Of a DNA stretch of 7,019 bases, positions 5,568-7,019 are shown piece after piece. Source of the stretch: Phycisphaerales bacterium (lineage in GTDB: Bacteria; Planctomycetota; Phycisphaerae; Phycisphaerales; SM1A02); NCBI GenBank assembly GCA_018882625.1, contig VERO01000114.1, positions 1 through 7,019 on the forward strand, written 5' to 3'. The position numbers and the translations under genes are program-made. Positions within the stretch are counted from its first letter, which is position 1. Every line of letters begins with the position of its first letter. The notes under the pieces were generated by a model. That model searched no databases. It saw nothing but the letters and a program-made list of their open reading frames with translations, and was not told where the DNA came from.

Positions 5568-7019
5568 CCCGATGCGCATGCGGTCGGACAGCCCCGACGC
5601 GCGCGCCACACGCCGGCCGATCGCCTCCCGGATGCGCTCCGGCGGCCCGATCAGCGTCACGGACTTCCGCGCCCGCGTGATTCCCGTGAAGATGAGCTCG
5701 CGGCTGAGGATCGGCGAGGCTCCGGAGGGCAGCACCACCGTCACGTCATCGAACTCCGATCCCTGCGACTTGTGGATGGTCAGCGCGTAGGCGGATTCGG
5801 CAGCCGGCAGGATCGACGCCGGCACCCCGGCATCGCGTCCGCGGAACATGGCCTCGAGCCTGCCGTCAGGGGCGGCGCGCATCACGCCCACATCGCCGTT
5901 CATGAGCCCGAGCGCATGGTCGTTCTCGGTGACGATCACTGGCCGACCCTCCCAGTGCACGGCACTCAGCGGATCCGAGATGCGCGCACCCGATGCCTCG
6001 GCGCACAGCCTGTTGATCTCGAGCGTGCCGGTTGCGCCGTGGCGGTGCGCGCAGAGGATGGCCGTGTCGCGCCCGCGGTCGCGGAAGAGGCCGATGGTCG
6101 CGCGGACGATCTCGCGGTCGGTGCGGCAGTCGAGCAGCCGCACGCCGGAGGCGCCGCGCGCGGCCGCGCCGGGTCCAAGCATGCCGAGCGCCGCATCCGC
6201 ATCCCCGTCAAGCGTGGCGCGCGCGAGCTGTCCCACAGGGGACCCGCCGCCGAACCTGTGCGAGCGCTCGAGCCTGGTGATGCTGTCCGCGATGGATGAC
6301 GCGGGCTCCGTCATGTCGGCGAGCACGGTGCCCGCCTCCACCGACGCGAGCTGGTGAGGGTCCCCGAGCACGACAAGCGTCGCATCTGCGGGCACCTCAT
6401 CCACAAGCCTGCGCATGAGCGCGAGGTCGACCATCGATGCCTCATCGAGGATCACCATCGTGGCGCGGTCGAGGCCATCGCGACCTCGGCTGTGGAGCGC
6501 CGCGTGCGCCGTGGTGGCCACGCACCCGCGGAGCGAGGCGCCATGCCCATCCGGGAGCGATGCGGCCGCAGCGGCAAAGGACTCGCTGAGCCTGCCCGCG
6601 GCCTTGCCCGTGGGCGCGAGCAGCCTCAGCGCCGCGCGGGCGCCGCGCGCGGACAGGATGTGCGCGTGCGCTGCCGCGATCCGCGCCGCGACTGTCGTCT
6701 TGCCGGTGCCAGGACCGCCAGTCACGATCGCAAGCCGGCGGGTCGCGCTGCACACCACGGCGCGCCGCTGCGCATCGTCAAGCGCGGCATCGCCCCATGA
6801 TGCACAGAGGCTGAGCGCCATCCGCTCGCGGTCGCCCGCATCATCGCGGATGCGCGCGCGCTGCCCGAGCGCCTGCGCGAGCGCACACTCGTCGTTGCGG
6901 CACCGGGCCAGCGACAGGAACAGGCCCTCGATCACCAGCGGCCTCATCGCCGCAGCCGCATCGGACACATCCATGCGCGCCACGAGCATGCTGGCGCGGA
7001 CCGCCGCACGATCCACCGC
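5565..7019 (-). CDS. recD: RecD helicase, exodeoxyribonuclease V alpha subunit, 5' end cut off by window edge
   Basis: The 5'-3' superfamily 1 helicase motor of the RecBCD complex, which resects double-strand breaks and degrades foreign linear DNA. The open frame reaches the right edge; 484 residues are visible. Counting from the GTG codon at 7016, Walker A GGPGTGKTT is at 100-108 (Lys106), APTGKAAGRL at 134-143, the Walker B motif DEASMVD at 191-197, GDPHQLASVEAG at 218-229, RSHRFG at 251-256, WEGRPVIVTENDHALGLMNG at 355-374, TIHKSQGSEF at 413-422 and TGITRAR at 444-450. These match E. coli RecD motif by motif. E. coli RecD has its Walker lysine near residue 177, so about 70 N-terminal residues (the domain contacting RecC/RecB) lie beyond the edge. 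The linker between motifs III and IV is much shorter than in E. coli. recB/recC would be expected outside the window. RecD rather than RecD2, because no helix-hairpin-helix block is visible in the remaining N-terminal part, though that part is incomplete. Confidence 0.93.
   Translation of the reverse strand, partial: AVDRAAVRASMLVARMDVSDAAAAMRPLVIEGLFLSLARCRNDECALAQALGQRARIRDDAGDRERMALSLCASWGDAALDDAQRRAVVCSATRRLAIVTGGPGTGKTTVAARIAAAHAHILSARGARAALRLLAPTGKAAGRLSESFAAAAASLPDGHGASLRGCVATTAHAALHSRGRDGLDRATMVILDEASMVDLALMRRLVDEVPADATLVVLGDPHQLASVEAGTVLADMTEPASSIADSITRLERSHRFGGGSPVGQLARATLDGDADAALGMLGPGAAARGASGVRLLDCRTDREIVRATIGLFRDRGRDTAILCAHRHGATGTLEINRLCAEASGARISDPLSAVHWEGRPVIVTENDHALGLMNGDVGVMRAAPDGRLEAMFRGRDAGVPASILPAAESAYALTIHKSQGSEFDDVTVVLPSGASPILSRELIFTGITRARKSVTLIGPPERIREAIGRRVARASGLSDRMRIG

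Noticed and set aside
5277..6299. 340-codon plus-strand open frame
   Set aside because: It lies antisense to recD and the repeat protein, both well supported by motifs; no signal, domain or initiation site of its own is visible.
1..7019. CRISPR array, transposon ends, tRNA/rRNA genes or a defence island
   Set aside because: I saw no regularly spaced direct repeats, terminal inverted repeats, transposase-like proteins or RNA gene signatures; RecD here is the housekeeping repair type.

Overview
This is a GC-rich window (roughly 70% G+C by eye), densely packed with genes and consistent with an ordinary bacterial chromosome. I see no rRNA, tRNA, CRISPR array, insertion sequence or phage gene. 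The lineage cannot be fixed from 7 kb. Menaquinone-type isochorismate synthase, RecD of the RecBCD type and two lipoprotein-like genes that I do not recognise point to a free-living bacterium with GC-rich DNA. A Planctomycetota-like or other deep-branching lineage is only a guess.

Layout, left to right. (1) Minus strand, 1-1020: the N-terminal 340 residues of an isochorismate synthase (menF type), with its 3' end beyond the left edge. (2) A 139-bp divergent intergenic region (1021-1159) with promoter-like elements. (3) A plus-strand block: RNase D (rnd, 1160-2428); a CoaBC/Dfp-like coenzyme A biosynthesis flavoprotein 11 nt further on (2440-3714); a 107-nt gap; a small calcineurin-like metallophosphoesterase starting at GTG (3822-4430); and, 5 nt after its stop, a 95-residue lipoprotein (4436-4723). 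(4) A 57-nt convergent intergenic region with a strong GC hairpin. (5) Minus strand: a secreted or lipoprotein-like protein made of two tandem ~91-residue repeats (4781-5554), lying 10 nt downstream of recD (5565-7019), whose 5' end is cut off by the right edge.

The genes are mostly housekeeping: quinone or isochorismate metabolism, RNA processing, CoA biosynthesis and double-strand-break repair. They do not form one pathway. The points that most deserve a second look are: (a) the CoaBC homologue keeps the overall fold motifs but has replaced several residues regarded as catalytic in both halves; (b) all six visible gene starts have a TAGGA(T/A) or TACC(C/T)T box 6-12 nt upstream of the start codon, which suggests leaderless or very short-leader promoters, or an AGGA-type ribosome site at some of them; (c) the two-repeat W-rich exported protein; (d) strong over-representation of the palindrome GCATGC.
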